Below, in pieces: positions 34,901-47,617 of a DNA stretch of 64,000 bases. Origin of the DNA: Siphlonurus alternatus (Eukaryota > Arthropoda > Insecta > Ephemeroptera > Siphlonuridae); assembly GCA_949825025.1 (NCBI GenBank), contig OX463778.1, positions 35,232,616-35,296,615 of the forward strand, in the 5' to 3' direction. The translations under genes were made by a program, and so were the position numbers. Every line of letters starts with the position of its first letter. The first letter of the stretch is position 1. The notes under the pieces are model-generated. The model ran no database searches. It had not been told where the DNA came from and worked only from the letters and a program-made list of their open reading frames with translations.

Positions 34901-37900
34901 TGAAGATTTTATTTATTCATTTTTTTTTCCTCCAAGATGTAAGTAAACTGCTGACGCTGCTGATCTTACTTTATTATGTAATGTCAATATAAGGACCTCA
35001 GATGGATACTTGTTATATGACCGCCTCCAGTTCCAACCGCGCGGCTGAGCATGCAGACAACAACAATGCTCGACGGTGACCTCTAGTTAACACGTGTCTC
35101 ACACCACGTTATTTATTCCTCTCATATAACATCATGTGGACTGAAGAGGTGCTTTATGAAGATTTATCTTATGTCTTTATACGGGTGGAACTTTTTTTTA
35201 TTATTTTATTTGCAATACGTGTCTTGAGTTCAAAATATTTAAACATTAATCAACAGGGTAAGATTTTCTGTTGATTCTTCTTCTTATATATTAGTCTACA
35301 TATGATATGGAATTTTAAGTGAAGATTTTGCTATTTAATTCTGTAAAATTTACACGATTTTTTTAATTTCAAAGTTCTATCATTAAAATTTTCGTCATGC
35401 AGATGAGTAAAGTTCTTTTTCACTTTGCTTAAAGCCAAGGCTATACATATTCTATTCTATGGCTTTTAGCAGGCATGTGTGTATAAAGTGTTTGCTCTAG
35501 GTGCTAATATTTTCTATATCGATCACGGTTGCAGCAGCCTCTGGGAATCCACCTCGTGAGGCGACAGAGCAAACAGTAGTCACTGTCCAATGTATATACA
35601 GTACACACAGAGAAAACGCTGCTTACCAGTCTGGGTTACTGATCTTACCAAAATTATACTACGTATAATATTAACGAAGTATTCAAATCATCGAATTCCC
35701 GCCAGATGACCATTTTATACTCTATTTGAATAAAAACGGCCATTTTATAATATAATTATTATAACCTAATACATAGTATACATCTTTATTATAATGGAGT
35801 GTACATATCATTAATTTTTGCGAAACGAGTTACTCTCTAATCGTTAGTATTTATTATATTATCAGTAAATGATATCATCCAAATGATTAAATAAAAGCAC
35901 TTTAGTTCAAGTTTTATTTCATTTGGTTCTATATACGACTGTATTAAGCAAATAGGAAACGCCCAAAGGTGCAGCAAATAGAACTTACAACACTATACAT
36001 ACAAAACTTACGTTAGATGTAAATATTATATTTTTCTATATTATAACTTCGTTAAGCATCGAAGTCGCTGCATGGTTATTGTATATATATACGGAAAAGA
36101 GCTCAACTCCAAATATTGGGAAGTAAAAACAGCTAGTTTCGGGAGTCACAAGTAATTTTTCTTTATTATCGTAGTTTCCAGTGCCCATATAATTATTGTA
36201 ATTTTAATTAGCAGTAAGAATAATTTTTGTTATATTTTGTATAGTTTTGTAAATTCGCGTGTAATAATTATTATATTTTATATGTTATTTTTAAGTCGCG
36301 GATTAAAACACTCACGTGGGTGTGTGTGTTTTTCCGTGTAGATAGCGTGAATATCGACTATCGAGTGAGTCGATGGTCCATTGTATTGCGAGCAATCGAT
36401 ATGACAGCTCACGTGATACGAGACGTGTTTACTTACCCCAACTGTCAATGCAGATGGTGATTACTGTCGGCCACAAGACCATTGTGCAATCCATAGATAT
36501 CTAATAGCAAAAATAACACTCAAAACAACACGTAAAAATATTATCTTATTATATATTTATTTTTATAAGCCCTCTCTCTTTTTTTTTATATTAGCAATGA
36601 ATTATCTAGCACATTCAATAAATTTTATTTAGAATTCAATAAAGTAGCTGTCATTTTTTTTTTTTTTTTTACTCACAAAGAATTTATAAACCTACTTTAT
36701 TAATGCAATAGCAAACATGGAATATGATGATGATGATGATATAATATAATTACACATAATGCTTTATAAATAATGTTTGAAAATAAATGTATATTTTATT
36801 TGTAAAAGTACTCTTTATTATATTATAAAATAGTAAATGTAATTATATGTATCGTATCTATATGTTGTAAAATTATAATATTTGCATACTCATTTTTAAA
36901 ACAAATCGTTAAAAAACTATGCAGATAGCTATCACGTACGGCTTGTGATAAATTTTAATTATCCTAAAATCTGTAAGTAAAATTATATATATATTTTTCA
37001 TTTTGAGATCAAGAATAAACAAAATTATTATACCAGATAAATTAAACTTATCACCAAAGATTTATAATTTTTATGTCTTATATTGTAATGAGAGAGTTGG
37101 TCAATAATGCTTCGATTGATCCAAAAATCAATAATCAATCAATAGTTATGAGCACAGATATATAGTTCCGATGAACCAAGGTGATGCAAATTAATTTATT
37201 CACTGCACGACACAATAATATATTATTGCACATAAAAACAACGAGTTTGCTTTTTCATATTAATTAATTTACAACTGCAGTGCATGCAATGTGCGGTACT
37301 TAATTTTTTTATGAAGTTCTGTGTACATAGTTATTTTTACTAGAAAACCTAACTTCAAATGTTATTATATTATTAAAGATAATGAGAAATTAAATAAATA
37401 AATTTGGCCATATGCATGTTGACATGTTTCTTCTTCTTGCTTCCTCGCTCGGTAATATTTCAATGTTGCAAGTTACTGCCAACCCTCTATACTTCTTGTC
37501 CGTTGTGTAATTTAATTACACGTCCATATAGTTGCAATTACATCAGTTGAAAGGTCACTCATGAATATTTAGAGTAACATGAAAGAGATAGTGGAAGGTC
37601 AGTTGTCATTTTACATGGGGAGATAGGAAAGGTAGGTTATCGTGAACCTGCTGACGGTCTGGAGGTGCTTTTGGCGAATTGACAACACCACGTGACGCTT
37701 GTTAAAACATTTCACAACAAAGGAGGTAAAACGACGAGTTGTTATTGCAACTGATTTTATATGGTGAAGCTTTTGTTTGAGTATAATGAATTAAAAAAAA
37801 AAAAAAATACAGAACTAAGGCTAACATTCCAGAATGTTTTTTTTAATCGATAAAAAATATATTAATTATTTTATTATATTTTCATGTGACTCAAATGATT

Positions 37901-39079
37901 GTGCCTTGACTTAATAAGTTGATAATAAAATTTAATATAAATTGCATATGGGGGCGCTGTTATATTATAATCATGCAGTTAGGATAGCACATGATGCGAG
38001 TGCTTGACGAAGGCCAAGGTGTGAGTAGTATTATCTATAGTTGTGCACACATACACATGAGTACTGATGAGGTAAATTGGGAGCGGTGGCCACACACTCG
38101 CATTATTTACTCGAGAGCAGCGGCGGCGGTGCAAATAGCACTGACTTTTCTTATCTTCTTTGCTCTTAGTGATATTATGTCGAGTCTACATAGGATGCTG
38201 CGAGCAAGCGACACCGGCCACTTGTTGGTGAGAGCACCGACTTGTGTGCCTTGCATTATTCAGCATTCACTCTATATATATATTATACAGTATATATCAT
38301 ACTATCGGTATTGTTTCTAATCTGTCTGATACAGTGGCAGCGAGACATGACATCGAACGGGGCGCTCACGAACATTAGTTCCCCCTCATCATGTTGGGCA
38401 ACTTTTTGACATTTACAGGACAATGCGATATCACAATTACTGCATGGTCACATTAATATTATAGGTTAAATATACATAATACATTGCCTAATACATTTTT
38501 TTTTCTTTTCTTATGTAGTTATTTCATAGGAGCGTGCTGGAAATTGTTTTAGCAAAGAACTGTTATAATAATAATAACACACGATACTTCTCGTGTTTCA
38601 ATTTATCATCATTTCCTTAAATATTTTATTTTGTAACTTGTATCAATTTGCTAAATATTTTGTTGCGATTTTCAAGTATATTTCTAATACAAGTTTAATA
38701 ACTTAAAAATGTTCTAACAAAAGTAAGTTTTTTATCAATGAGATTAAAAAATCGATAAATTAGCTTTAAATTTTAATTGATCGTTTCTTGTATTTCCCCT
38801 GTATAATATATATCTTTCAAGTTGGCATTTATAAATAAAGTCTCGAGACATATTCTTACATAAGTTACATATTCTTACATACCCTAAGTTAATTAAATAA
38901 TAATATTATAATCAAATTTGTTTATTTTTTCGTCACAATATTCATATGCATTGCAGTAATCGAGAATTTCTACTGATTTATATTTTTAATTGTTTCATTT
39001 TGCTTGTACTTGTATAGCTAAATCGTTTTTTTCACAATTATCGCATCGATCGACCATAACACACAAGAAAGTTTTTATC
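34901..39079 (+). other. Presumed ATP8B-like first intron, part 2; no gene seen
   Basis: AT-rich. A moderately GC-rich zone at 36300-36480 contains two CACGTG E-boxes and ATCGAT. A short (GAT)n run is near 36726-36740. A 109-codon frame at 37991 lacks any recognisable feature. Confidence 0.45.
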
Positions 39080-39082
39080 GCC

Positions 39083-39367
39083 GTGACTTTTGACCACGTG
39101 AAGCAGCTCAAATGTGTCAAAAGAGAGATCGGATCAAGCGGGACTCGAGCCCGCATCTTCCGCTTGCCGGGCGGACGCGTTACCTTTACGCCACTGAGAC
39201 TCTCTCCACACTATCACCGCGCTTATTTGATTCAGCGCTAGGCTATCTTCCGATGTAAAGGTAACTCGTCCGCCCTGCAAGCGAAAGATGCGGGTTCGAG
39301 TCCCGTTTGAGCTTATATCTATTTTGACACATTTGAGCTGCTTAAACAATACGCGGTCAAAAGTGAC
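39083..39367. repeat. Inverted pair of tRNA-derived SINEs
   Basis: The left copy is on the minus strand (39189-39083) and the right on the plus strand (39255-39367). Each has a tRNA-like half: A-box TGGCGTAAAGG in the left copy, an anticodon-arm stem TCCGC/GCGGA, and a T-arm GCGGG/CCCGC around a B-box loop CTCGAGT (left) or TTCGAGT (right). A shared tail follows (AGCAGCTCAAATGTGTCAAAA, then GTCACTTTTGACC-type sequence in inverted sense). By eye the tRNA part most resembles tRNA-Arg. The right copy has lost the TGGC of its A-box. As a whole the locus is a 285-bp imperfect palindrome. Confidence 0.65.
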
Positions 39368-39940
39368 GAAAATCAATGTTTTCAATGTTTTCCGTGTATC
39401 CCAATTCTTGCAAAATTTTCTTCATAACACCAATGTATTTATCTATCATCCCTTTTCTCGTGGTCTCAACCCGCTGGCACCTCAATATGACGTCCCACAC
39501 ATAGCATGTTCGCACGCTGGCCCAGTTAACTACATACAGGCGTCCCTGCCCTCGTCTTATAATTGCACCTCACTCCGCGTGACCAGCGCCCGATAATATC
39601 GGGGCTGATTGTTTTTTGTATACTTCATTTGCGGCGCCATTTGCGCGCAAGGGAAGCATCTGAATAATTTTGCGCTCTATAAAAGTTGACATTTTTCGTC
39701 TGTAATTTTTATATTGATCAATTTGAAATCAATGAAATGAAAAATTCATAACATCATCGCTGATTTATTTATTAATTTTTCATAGTCTGTCAAAGAAGTT
39801 GGGGGGGGGGGGGGACAAACAAAAAATAAACAAAAAGAAAGAGAGGGAAAAAAAACAAAAAAAAAAAAACAAGCTGTTAAAATGTTTGCAAAGTAATTTT
39901 CTCGCAATTTGCCCCTCACTGTATAAATGTAATTTGTGAA

Positions 39941-39942
<2 letters not shown>

Positions 39943-39989
<47 letters not shown>
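39943..39989. repeat. (TA)n microsatellite
   Basis: About 23 TA units, with poly-A/G-rich low-complexity DNA just upstream (39798-39870). Confidence 0.9.
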
Positions 39990-39992
<3 letters not shown>

Positions 39993-41470
39993 CTTCTTAT
40001 TTCGTTGTGATTTTTCTTCAATATATAACCTTAAAGCGTTAAATAAACTATGAACTGAATTTTATTTCATAGAATTTTTTTCGACCTTGCATGTTGTTTC
40101 ATTTTTAGAGGCATTGATTATCGGTTACCTGGCCGCGTTGTCACTGTCACTGATGGCCCGTATGCTTTTAAGATCACGCTAGATAACATGCAGTCGTGTG
40201 CATGCACGTATGCGGCGTGTTATTAATATATAAATATATGTATTTCATGGCTCAAATATCCAACATAAGTCCTTGTGTTAATTTGAGATAATTTTAAAAG
40301 CTTTTCTACTATTATTTATTGCAATCGCATCCGATTGTTTAAAGTTTGGAGAAATTGACTGTTAATATGAATTTGATGTACAAATTTATGGTTTAAAAAA
40401 AAAGTTATAGACGTTTGTTTATAAAAGAAAGAATACTCTAGTCTGTAGAGAAAATTGTAGTCAGACAAATTAACATGTCTCGTTACATTTATCCCTAACG
40501 GACACTTTATTCGTCTTTCTTTTTGACCACTAATGCATGTAAATTTGACAGCTTTTAACTTTTATTGCGTATAATAGAAGTATATATTATATAATATATA
40601 AATCGTTTTTCTGTGAAATTTTTAGCAGATATAAAAAAAAAAGAATGAGAGCGTTCGTTGACGTTGAGTGCAACAAAAGGGCAGTTTGTTTTGTTGCGGC
40701 AGGCCGGATCGTGGCAACTCCCGCGCTTATCGAGCGATCGACCCCCGCCCGTGGTTCAGCTGACACGTGCCACCCCACCCACCCGCAGCTCCCATTGTGA
40801 ACGTTCTTCTTACTAGCTAGCTGCTGAGGTTTTGGGCGCGGCAATAATAACATTTATAACCTACCCCTGCATGGACGTGCCAAATAGCCATTGATTATAC
40901 TGTGCTCGGATTACAAACACTGCATGTCATGATGAATTGCCATATAACTATAATTTGTAATTTTTAACTCTTCGGCTGTTATTTTATAAGAATGATGAAA
41001 TGACATTTATAAAAATGGTCGGTTTGCTTTAATATAATGCTGTGTTTTCCCTACATTTGCACTTGGGTGTTGGCAGTCCTGTATAAAAGCAGGAAACCAC
41101 ACACGAAGAGGCGGGGGAAGTAATCTCGTGAGGCGGGAAATTACCCCGGCGTTTCCGTCCTTGTATATCAATGTGACTTACAGCATATCACCAGTAAAAA
41201 TGTCCATCGATTTACTTAATTATGTATTCAGTGTTATGTTACATTCTCAGTGCATTTCATTGCAAAACATAACACTGTCGAGCTAGTCATCATACATGAA
41301 TATTATCTTACTGCACGAACATATTATCACAATGACACAATTTTACAAACAAAAATAAAGGTTATACATCTGACGTATGATACATCGATACATTATACTG
41401 GATTTGCATGCATTAAAAGATTACAGCTATAACATGTAGACCGCAATGCTTTTTGTAGTGAAAATAAGGC
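39990..41470 (+). other. Presumed ATP8B-like first intron, part 3; no gene seen
   Basis: AT-rich. GC-richer patches lie at 40690-40800 (CACGTGCCACCCCACCC) and 41080-41150. No coding exon or inverted repeat was recognised. Confidence 0.45.
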
Positions 41471-41746
41471 TACACTGTAAACCAAAAAGGGCCGGTTAAC
41501 TCAATTTATGGGAAATTTATTTTTAAAATAAGTTAAAAAATTTTAAACAAATTAACTAATTTAAGGTAAAGAGAGCACTGTATATATATATAACTAAAGC
41601 TGTCAAAAACTTATCATTTCACATATATAGTTTGTGAAATTAGTTGCAAACTGAAGAAACAGTTTTCCGTTAAAACAATATAAAAACGTAAAGAAAAAAT
41701 CATTTTTACTTTTGGTACAGTGTGTTCTTTTTTATTTTACAGTGTA
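41471..41746. mobile_element. Candidate MITE with TACACTGTAAA ends
   Basis: Eleven-base inverted ends TACACTGTAAA and TTTACAGTGTA about 276 bp apart around an A-rich non-coding interior. The ends resemble Tc1/mariner- or hAT-derived MITEs; TA at the tips fits the former. The arms do not pair further, so the call is tentative. Confidence 0.5.
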
Positions 41747-42293
41747 AGTGTTTTCAGGTTTAGTTTGCAAATACTTTGTTTGACGTGTTCTTGTTGAGAC
41801 ACGGTGGCGTGCAGCGCGAATAATCCGTGGCGTCACTTGATGGCATTCTCTCACTGTCTCTAGTCTGCACTGGTAAACTATAGCAAAATGGTCCTTACAG
41901 CCTGTAGACCTCGAGTTACGTGAGTCTATTAGCTGCTTATTGTGCATCTGGGGCAGGAAGGTGAGGTCACAGCACCTCCGATATCGATGTTCTCTTGCAA
42001 ACCTCTACATTCATCCCATTGTGACTGCGTGCATGTTTGTTTTTCTATATTTGTATTTTTTTTAAATATTAAATTTAATGGACAAGATTGTTATAATATT
42101 TTATTGATATTAATCTAACCTTCACTGTTTTATTTTTATTCTAAAGCTTAAAATATCATTTCATTTCGTGCAGACTACGCGATAAATTGTGGCCAGGCGA
42201 GTTGGTTTCATTATGCTGTATTATGAAGTTTGCAAACGGTCGCGTGGGGCATCGAACCCATGCCTTTGAGTGGCGTGCGCCAGGGGTGGTATC

Positions 42294-42307
42294 GTGCCAT
42301 CTAGCGG
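42294..42307 (-). promoter_or_regulatory. CTCF-core-like site
   Basis: On the minus strand CCGCTAGATGGCAC fits the CTCF core CCRSYAGRKGGCRS at all 14 positions. It lies beside a B-box-like GGTTCGATGCC on the same strand (about 42249-42259), so it may have arrived with a SINE-like insertion. Occupancy cannot be judged from sequence. Confidence 0.45.
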
Positions 42308-42746
42308 CTCTGTTGGTCAGTTATCTATAGTTATCATAGTCATTCAGCGGGGGTACCGACGAGTGCCTATTGCGGCGTCAGTGGAGACCTGGAAGTTAGG
42401 CCACCCGCACGTCCTGCGCGCTCAAGCAGTTGCATACCCATGCAGGCGCTTATGGATTGCGAGGAACTTGCAAAAAATTATAATAGTCTTTCAAAACTTG
42501 GTTAGGTATTCCGGTTTATGGCGTGTACCGGTAATAAAAATTCTCTTACAAATGAAAATTAAGAACTTTGATTGCAAGAAAATTAAACCATAAAATTTAT
42601 GTGTTCAACAAACATTTATTGTAATATATTTATTGCAACAATTACAAAACTTGTGACTGCAAAGTAATTCATTTTTCTTAAAAAAAAGAGAGGCATTGGA
42701 AACAAATTTGTACGTAATACCGGCTTTGTATACGTCAAATGTAATA

Positions 42747-42749
<3 letters not shown>

Positions 42750-42811
<62 letters not shown>
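42750..42811. repeat. (TA)n microsatellite
   Basis: About 31 uninterrupted AT units. Confidence 0.92.
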
Positions 42812-42814
<3 letters not shown>

Positions 42815-43674
42815 TCGACTTATATTATGTCAGGTCTGTTCGTATAATCTGCCCCGTGTGTTTTCTGCACTTGACTTCCTTATAAATGCGGAAGGGCTCA
42901 CGAACAGACAAAATGTGCAGTAAGAGCATGCAGTCCTGTAACGAGTTTACCCCCATACCCCCACTCCCCGAAATTTTACATATATATTTTTTTTTCTCAA
43001 ACTTCAAATCACAACTTGCTTGTTGCAGACAGTGATATGATATCATTTTTATTTATTTATTTTCTTTATTTATTTTTTACAGAGAAACACACGGTCGATC
43101 ATGTTAGTATAAAAGAAAATATGATATGTGGCATATTATATGAGAAAAAGTAGCAAGAATTCAGACTAAAAACTCTATTATATTTGAATTATTATAACCT
43201 TTGACTGGTGACCTTTTTCCTTGTCTCCTTTGTCTCGTTATAATTTGTTTCTATTTTCCTTGTTCGGATCGCTTGTTGTTTTTCCTTCTCATTTTATAAT
43301 AAACTTAAGTCGCGGAAAACACATTTTTAACCTGCGTAAATATTAATTATAACTACATTCTATGTAAAAAAAACACACACACACACAAAGGATCTTTAGT
43401 CTTCTACCATGGCATCTATCATGGATTAATATGTTATAATTAAGATTGTAAGCCTAATGGACTGTTATATATAATTATGTTTATTCATTGTTTGATACCT
43501 ATTTTTACTAATTAAATTATTATATTGACTTTTAAGTACATTTTTTTTAATAAATTTAAAATTCTTTCATGCATTTAGAATCGTGCGAATTCGAAAGCGC
43601 AGGTGTCAAGTGTCAAATTGATCAGTCAGTGTTGAACGTCTGCTTGAAGCAAGTTCTAGTAGTTCCAGAACTAT

Positions 43675-43688
43675 CCGGCAGATGGCAG
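43675..43688 (+). promoter_or_regulatory. CTCF-core-like site
   Basis: CCGGCAGATGGCAG fits CCRSYAGRKGGCRS at all 14 positions, on the opposite strand from the site 1.4 kb to the left. The two therefore point away from each other, upstream of the exon at 45727. It lies in a GC-richer patch (43600-43800). Confidence 0.45.
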
Positions 43689-44329
43689 GAGCACCAGACT
43701 TTGTACCGCTCGTCAATATAGCGCACTCTGGCCTTTGACCCTTGAGGAAGTGAATCTCGTTAGAGACAGGTGTCTAGCCGTCGCCGCATCTAAGTTAGAT
43801 AATCAAGATTTACTTTGCTCTAATTACGTCCATGCTAAATAATGAATGATGTCCATGTTAAATGGTATGTTGTCTTTATACGTTTGCTCCACCTGTGTAA
43901 ATACTCGTCCCTTGCTGCTGCTCTAAGTAGTACCGAGACTAATTGCTCTCTGTGTACAGAAGCACGGCAGGCCTGCAAGCATGTACTATCCAATTGCGCT
44001 GTGAACATGCGCATTGTAGTGATTTATTTCATCCTTAACTGAAATTAACACATTTTGTAAATTTTTCCGCTTCATCACTACTGATTGAAGTACAAAATAG
44101 TTTTTCCATTTCAGTTCCTTTTTTTTTTTGTATTTATTTTATTCATGTTCACACATTTTTACTTCAAACACTGCTTGTACTTCAAAACCCTGATGAAAGA
44201 TAAAATCTATTGACTATACAATTGTTTTGTTCTCGTATTTTCATAATTATGTATACTCTTGGTATTTATTTTAATATTTCATTCTTTTAACGACAAGAGC
44301 ATGCATAAAATTAAAAATAAATATATGTA

Positions 44330-44492
44330 CAGGCGCGAATCCAGGGGGGAGCTGGGGGTGCAGCCCCCCCCCCCCAATGAAATTTTGGATTTAACGTGAG
44401 CAATATAGGCATTTCTCCCACTCCAATTTTTTTTTTAACATTGGCCTTATGGAGGCAGCCCCCTCTGAATTTTTTTTCTGGATCCGCGCCTG
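44330..44492. mobile_element. hAT-type MITE, family CAGGCGCG (copy 3)
   Basis: A 163-bp element from CAGGCGCGAATCCAGGGGGG to CTGGATCCGCGCCTG. It is bounded by a perfect 8-bp duplication TATATGTA (44322-44329 and 44493-44500). Two G/C-run subrepeats mark the arms (GCAGCCCCCC and GGCAGCCCCCTC). Non-autonomous. Confidence 0.9.
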
Positions 44493-44500
44493 TATATGTA

Positions 44501-45726
44501 AATTATCCTAAAACAGTAAAAAAAAAAAAAAAAAAAAATGAACTTAAGAAAACAAACAAATATTCACCGATAGATCTCTTAGAAAATGTTGAAAATATCA
44601 TCAATTAATTAAAACAATTTAAAAGTAACATGCACACGATTTGAAGCATACGAGACCAACAGTTCCAAAACAAGTAGAAATTTCTGATATCGCGCAATTT
44701 TCCATTTCTAAACGGTGCAATGGAAGTAACATATCTCGCACATGCCAAATATAACTTGCTTGTATTTTTGAAAATATTTTATACTGTTGTTCTTACAAAA
44801 TTTGTTGGCAGATATAAAAATTAAAAGTTTAGTTTACGATCATTGCAGTAAAAATATTAATGATCAAACCAACCTGGACCTTCTCTCCTGCGCGAAGATT
44901 ATCACATTGCATGTATATTTTTCCAACGTCTTTTCGGAACTTTTCCTGTTGAAAATAATGTACTCGCAAATTACATTAAAAAAAAGACAGTAGAGCTTTA
45001 TACACATGCAGGAGTCCACATGGCACTCCATATATACAGTACCAGCTCCGGACCGTGCTTACATTGCTGGTCCCGGCGTTCAGTTACTGTATTATAACAT
45101 AATACCAGCTCTATCCAAAAAACTTTTATGCACGTTATTGTGCAATGGAAGATTTCGGAAATAGCTACATTACATAAAAAAGAAGCAATTTTGAGAAATT
45201 TTGCTAAAACTATATAAGCATGAATAGGACGATGTTGTAAAATATTTATTTTCCCTACTATAAAGTATTATATAATATTTATAACCAAATTATCATGTAA
45301 TTTTGTTGAAAGTACTTTATTTATTTTTATATATCTTTAATACATATTATGTATTTTCTACATTAATTACGTGAGAGCGTGACCTGTGAAATACGAATCA
45401 TTTGAACCATTCAACATATAATTGTAGCCCACAATGGATGTAATAATTGATTAATTTTATAATAAAATCATGTTTAAACTACGAAGATCATGTTATAATA
45501 TAGACCTGAAAAATATAAAGCATTAATTATTGATCTATCATTTGTGGGATACAATAATTTATTTAGTTGCATAATTGTCATCCTTCGCCCTCTCTTCTGT
45601 TCCCATCAAATATACCTTCTTATTTTTTAAAGACAAATTAGAGCTGAAACGCTAATTAATAATTATAATATAGTGTATTCTTCTTCGTCACCGGGGGTAC
45701 ATGTACTGACTGCGGTTTCGTTACAG
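44501..45726 (+). other. Intron sequence before the 45.7-kb exon; no gene seen
   Basis: AT-rich with an A-run at 44519-44538. It ends in a good splice acceptor context, TACTGAC branch-like sequence then TTTCGTTACAG. Confidence 0.5.
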
Positions 45727-45880
45727 GCGCGTCTGAGCCGCTAGTCCCATGGACGGCCGCCGCTGCCCGCCCCGCCTGCTGCCCTGCACCCCGGACCGTT
45801 CCTCGTCGCTGGGAGCCGCCGAACCATGGCCAAGCAGAGCCGGCAGAGCCGCGTCACCAGCAGCATCCGCCGCGCCCGAG
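45727..45880 (+). CDS. ATP8B: ATP8B-like alternative 5' exon A (start codon 45826)
   Basis: The acceptor TTTCGTTACAG is at 45726 and the donor GCCCGAG|GTGAGA at 45880. The ATG at 45826 (ACCATGG context) gives MAKQSRQSRVTSSIRRAR plus one base. Phase 1 fits the exon at 62040, producing ...RRARE-TERRIRANDREFN. The short basic N-terminus resembles the short start of vertebrate ATP8B2/ATP8B4. An earlier ATG at 45749 in another frame overlaps this start. P4-ATPases move aminophospholipids or phosphatidylcholine to the cytosolic leaflet with a CDC50 subunit. Coding bases are 45826-45880; the rest is 5' UTR. The symbol denotes the subfamily, not a specific paralogue. Confidence 0.75.
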
Positions 45881-47110
45881 GTGAGACCTGATGACCACCT
45901 TACTCCTAATCTTGATATTATTAATAATCTAATATTCTTAGAACTGTTCGAAATTGTGCAATGGAAACAGGCAACATTGCTTGCTTGATATCAGCAATAT
46001 ATAAAGCGTGATAGGGAGATCTTTCCGCCGAATCCATAAGCAGAAACAAATTTTCTCAAATTTCAACATCCAGGGTTATTATATTATAATTATTATTATT
46101 TTTCTTTGCAACCAACATGAACTGATTATAATTCATTGATTGTTTATTTAGTATTTTCACCATAATTGTTTTTACGACTTCAGTTACTTAACGAGCCTGA
46201 AGTTTGTTGCAACTGTATCAATTTGGTAGCAACTGCTCGAGCCATTGTCTACTTTTCTTATATTTTATATTTAGACTCATGGTAATTGTTAATAATTAAC
46301 CTTTCAAACTCAGTGCATCATTTTCATATTTTCTTTATGTTACTCTTATATGATACCATAAGATATTAATATTTTTCTGGAATCTCAATCAGTCATCCCC
46401 GCCCCGATTAAGTTTCATCATGTGAATTCTTACAATTAGTGTTCAATATAACTGTTATGACATGGGAACAGAGCGCGTGTTTTCCGTACTCAAACTTAAC
46501 AGTGAACTTGATGGTGTCATACAGCAGGAAAGTATTAAAAAGATTACGTATCACTTATGATGGTTATGACTTATGAAGTGTAAATAAAACTTGTTTGCAT
46601 ATTTAATATCGCATCCCGGTATTGATGTGACTGAGACGAAGTTGTGTTGGGATGGAATATCAACGTAGAGCGGTCTGGCTTCGTTGGTCGGCCGCGTTTA
46701 TTGACCACCAGCGAGGGTCGGGACTCGAACCCGAGATGTGGTGCTGCAGTGCAATTACCAGCACGTGTTATGTCGCTTACGTAAGCCACCGCAAGATGCT
46801 GTAAACAATTTACATAATACACTTAACTAAATTAATATTACATGAATAATTTATATTCTTATATATTTACTTCTTATTTTAAGAGGATGAGAAATGAAAA
46901 ATTACAAATTAAATATATAAATTATTACATAATGTATCCACATTGTTTTTTTAAGCATCTTTTCTCTCACGCGACTTACTTCACACTTATTCTGATTATT
47001 TCTCATATATTTTTGTCTTTCTTTTGCACTGGACAAAGAGTCATCATCGTCTACGTTACTGAAAGTGGTAATATAGAACAATATTTCAAGACAGTAAATT
47101 CTTCTCTCTT
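45881..47110 (+). other. Intron between alternative first exons
   Basis: AT-rich, containing the tRNA-derived SINE near 46.7 kb. No other feature is seen. Confidence 0.5.
46640..46800 (-). repeat. tRNA-derived SINE
   Basis: On the minus strand a tRNA-like half runs from GCGGTGGCTTACGTAAGCG to a perfect T-arm TCGGG/CCCGA with loop TTCGAGT (B box near 46720-46730). An unrelated tail of about 70 bases follows (GGTCAATAAACGCGGCCG). The anticodon arm is degenerate (GTGCT/AGCAC with an oversized loop), so it is not a functional tRNA gene. Its tail differs from that of the 39.1-kb pair, so it is a second SINE type. Confidence 0.55.
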
Positions 47111-47189
47111 ATAGAAGCAGCTTGCTGTGCCACTTGATTGGTACGGTGTGACAAGACAAAGCTTTTGCGGCCTGAGCTCTTATGTCATC

Positions 47190-47617
47190 AGTGGTTCGCG
47201 GTGACGCTGCAGCGCGGCCAGACCGAGATTGAGTTGCGAGCGTGCGCGGTGTTGGCGCCGTCAGAGGGCGGGGGGATGGACGGTAGTGCGCTGCCGAGTG
47301 CGGCAGTACCCGCAGCGGTGGCCGCGCGAGAGCAGCAGCCAAGCTAGGAGCTCGGCAATCGCGTGTGCGTTGTCATAGTGTCGGTGCCCCAGTTCGGTAT
47401 GAACCGACGACGACGGATCGATGAATTGTGTTGTGTTCCTTTAATGTTAATTAGTTAATATTGCTAGTACACACCAATGAGTGTGATGCTGCTGTTAAAG
47501 CTGCAGGTGAAGAAGTGTGTATAGTTTCAACGGTGAGCTGGCTTTAATAAATTCAAACTGGAGCGCCCCAGAGCAGGGGCGGGGGGGCCCAGGGGTAGGG
47601 CCCCCTTATGCCGACTC
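47190..47617 (+). promoter_or_regulatory. Proximal promoter and 5' UTR of the ATP8B-like gene (exon B)
   Basis: A GC-rich block begins about 47160. Before the main ATG at 47618 lie short upstream ORFs: 47276-47347 (23 codons), 47399-47458 (19 codons, MNRRRRIDEL start), 47477-47524 (15 codons) and 47608-47631 (7 codons, overlapping the main start in another frame). No TATA box is obvious and the transcription start is unknown. If transcribed as one exon, this leader would strongly limit initiation at 47618. Confidence 0.5.

Noticed and set aside
42245..42310. Possible SINE with B-box GGTTCGATGCC
   Set aside because: T-arm stem pairs poorly and no tail match was found, so only the neighbouring CTCF-like motif is reported.
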